Shown one piece after another: positions 12,715 to 14,032 of a stretch of DNA of 14,032 nucleotides (positions are counted from its first letter, which is position 1; every line of letters starts with the position of its first letter). A model generated the notes under the pieces. The model ran no database searches, was not told the DNA's origin, and was given only the letters and a program-made list of their open reading frames with translations. Made by a program: the position numbers and the translations under genes. Source of the stretch: Sulfonitrofixus sp039714575 (lineage in GTDB: Bacteria; Campylobacterota; Campylobacteria; Campylobacterales; Sulfurimonadaceae); contig JBDLJE010000062.1 in assembly GCA_039714575.1 (NCBI GenBank), positions 1 through 14,032 of the forward strand, in the 5' to 3' direction.

Positions 12715-14032
12715 ATGATTGTGACACGTTTTGCTCCAAGCCCTACAGGCTATTTACATATTGGTGGTCTGAGAACAGCACTGTTGTCTTATCTTTGGGC
12801 ACGTCGTAACGGCGGAAAGTTTGTTCTGCGTATTGAAGACACCGATAAAAGCCGTAACTCAGAAGAGGCGGCAAAAGCGATCGTCGAAGCGTTTAAATGG
12901 GTCGGTCTGGAACATGACGGTGAGATAACGTATCAGTCAGAGCGTGATGAAGTCTATGCCAAATATATAGAGCAACTTCTTGATGAAGGCAAGGCGTATA
13001 AATGTTATATGTCTAAAGAGGAGTTGACAGAGCTTCGCGAAACACAGATGGCGAACAAAGAGCGTACCCGTTATGACGGCCGTTATCGAGACTTTAACGG
13101 TACGCCGCCGGAGGGTATCGAGCCGGTTATCCGCATAAAAGCGCCTGTCACCGGAGAGGTCGTTATTGATGACGGTATAAAAGGCCGTGTCAGTTTTCAG
13201 GCTGAAGATATCCTGGATGACTTTATCATTGCGCGTGGTGACGGCTCACCGACGTACAACTTTGTTGTGGCGATCGATGATGCATTGATGGGCATTACCG
13301 AAGTTATCCGTGGAGATGATCACCTCTCCAACACACCAAAACAGATGGTTGTTTATGAGGCACTGGGCTTTACGCTTCCAAAGTTCTATCATGTCCCGAT
13401 GATCCATAACTCCAACGGTAAAAAACTCTCTAAACGTGATGGCGCAACGGATGTAATGGCCTATAAAGAGATGGGCTACCTGCCAGAGGCACTGCTTAAC
13501 TTCTTGGTCCGTCTTGGTTGGAGTTACGGCGATCAGGAGATCTTTAATTTTGATGAGATGAGAGAGCTTTTCGACCCCTCAAACATCAACAAGTCCGCGT
13601 CGATCTATAATGCCGATAAACTTGACTGGCTCAATGCCCACTACATTAAAAACAGCTCTAATGAGGCCTTGGCGACTTTACTGCATGAGTATGGTGTTGA
13701 TGTTCATGGACATGATAAAAAAGAGATCTTGCTTGATGCACTGAAAGAGCGTGCTAAAAACATGAAAGATCTTGCAGAGCTTATCCCCAGTATTATTGAC
13801 ACGCCGACAGCTTATGATGAAAAAGCGGTTAAAAAGGCATTTAAAGGTGATGCAATTGCCGTTTTGGAAGCCTTTGTTGCCAAGCTTGAAAGTGCAGTAG
13901 AACTGCACCTCCCTTCTGACTACCACCAACAGATGGAGGAGCTTGTGAGCGAAATGGAGATAGGGTTTGGAAAGATCGGTATGCCGCTTCGTGTTGCACT
14001 GTTAGGTGAGATGGGCGGGCCTGGAATGGACA
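12715..14032 (+). CDS. gltX: glutamyl-tRNA synthetase (partial, 3' end cut)
   Basis: Class I aminoacyl-tRNA synthetase that attaches glutamate to tRNA; 439 codons are visible and the C-terminus lies beyond the right edge. Seen directly: HIGH-type motif APSPTGYLHIGGLRTA (7-22); RIEDTDKSRN (39-48); RGDGSPTYNFVVAIDDALMGITEVIRGDDH (174-203); and the KMSKS-type motif KKLSKRDGA (236-244). The anticodon-binding region follows. The zinc-binding Cys set of E. coli GltX is not complete (only Cys97 in KCYM). AAAGG lies 6 nt before the ATG. Campylobacterota usually have two GltX proteins, one of which charges tRNA-Gln for later amidation by GatCAB. The gene order matches the locus called gltX2 in C. jejuni (Cj1288c), but tRNA choice cannot be read from this sequence. 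Confidence 0.95.
   Translation, partial: MIVTRFAPSPTGYLHIGGLRTALLSYLWARRNGGKFVLRIEDTDKSRNSEEAAKAIVEAFKWVGLEHDGEITYQSERDEVYAKYIEQLLDEGKAYKCYMSKEELTELRETQMANKERTRYDGRYRDFNGTPPEGIEPVIRIKAPVTGEVVIDDGIKGRVSFQAEDILDDFIIARGDGSPTYNFVVAIDDALMGITEVIRGDDHLSNTPKQMVVYEALGFTLPKFYHVPMIHNSNGKKLSKRDGATDVMAYKEMGYLPEALLNFLVRLGWSYGDQEIFNFDEMRELFDPSNINKSASIYNADKLDWLNAHYIKNSSNEALATLLHEYGVDVHGHDKKEILLDALKERAKNMKDLAELIPSIIDTPTAYDEKAVKKAFKGDAIAVLEAFVAKLESAVELHLPSDYHQQMEELVSEMEIGFGKIGMPLRVALLGEMGGPGMD

Noticed and set aside
13678..13929. 83-codon minus-strand ORF at the right end
   Set aside because: It lies entirely within gltX, whose frame is open from 12715 to the window edge with class I synthetase motifs.

Overview
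The window looks like a chromosomal segment of a Campylobacterota (epsilonproteobacterial) genome, probably a sulfur-oxidising genus such as Sulfurimonas, Sulfurovum or Sulfuricurvum; the genus is not resolved. Three things point there. The order and relative orientation gltX / SurA-like / accC-accB / dcd match, from memory, the Campylobacter jejuni block Cj1288c-Cj1292. The dCTP deaminase closely resembles the Helicobacter protein. Several promoters have a TATAAT-type -10 behind a T-rich stretch and no clear -35, which is typical of this phylum.

Region 1 (1-3566, minus strand) is a tightly overlapping four-gene sugar-nucleotide operon transcribed in the order dehydrogenase, oxidoreductase, acetyltransferase, aminotransferase (wbpA-wbpB-wbpD-wbpE type). 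The aminotransferase is cut by the left edge. Together these enzymes are known to convert UDP-GlcNAc to UDP-2,3-diacetamido-2,3-dideoxy-glucuronic acid, a precursor of surface polysaccharide. No epimerase, glycosyltransferase or flippase is visible.

Region 2 (3649-6708) holds a CitE-like lyase and a double CDGSH iron-sulfur protein on the minus strand, diverging from an asparagine synthetase-type amidotransferase on the plus strand. A 19-codon ORF overlaps the asnB start codon by one base.

Region 3 (6709-8161) is a disturbed stretch. A small lipoprotein gene is flanked by a perfect 17-bp inverted repeat. A broken start of an ArsC-like gene follows, then four TGTACA palindromes, then an intact ArsC-family gene.

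Region 4 (8162-14032) is the conserved housekeeping block: a DUF465 protein, dcd, accB-accC, a SurA-like periplasmic chaperone and gltX (cut by the right edge). Between accC and the SurA-like gene lies about 670 bp without a credible protein gene. It contains two inverted copies of a palindromic repeat, a 16-bp perfect palindrome and a run of small hairpins. A third copy of the palindromic repeat lies after arsC. All three copies sit in tail-to-tail gaps.

Overall the window is a boundary between a variable surface-glycan locus with mobile-element-like debris and a conserved core. No CRISPR array, tRNA, rRNA or complete transposase gene was seen. No clear defence or other new multi-gene system is evident; the most unusual items are the inverted-repeat-flanked lipoprotein segment, the asnB leader ORF and the noncoding island.
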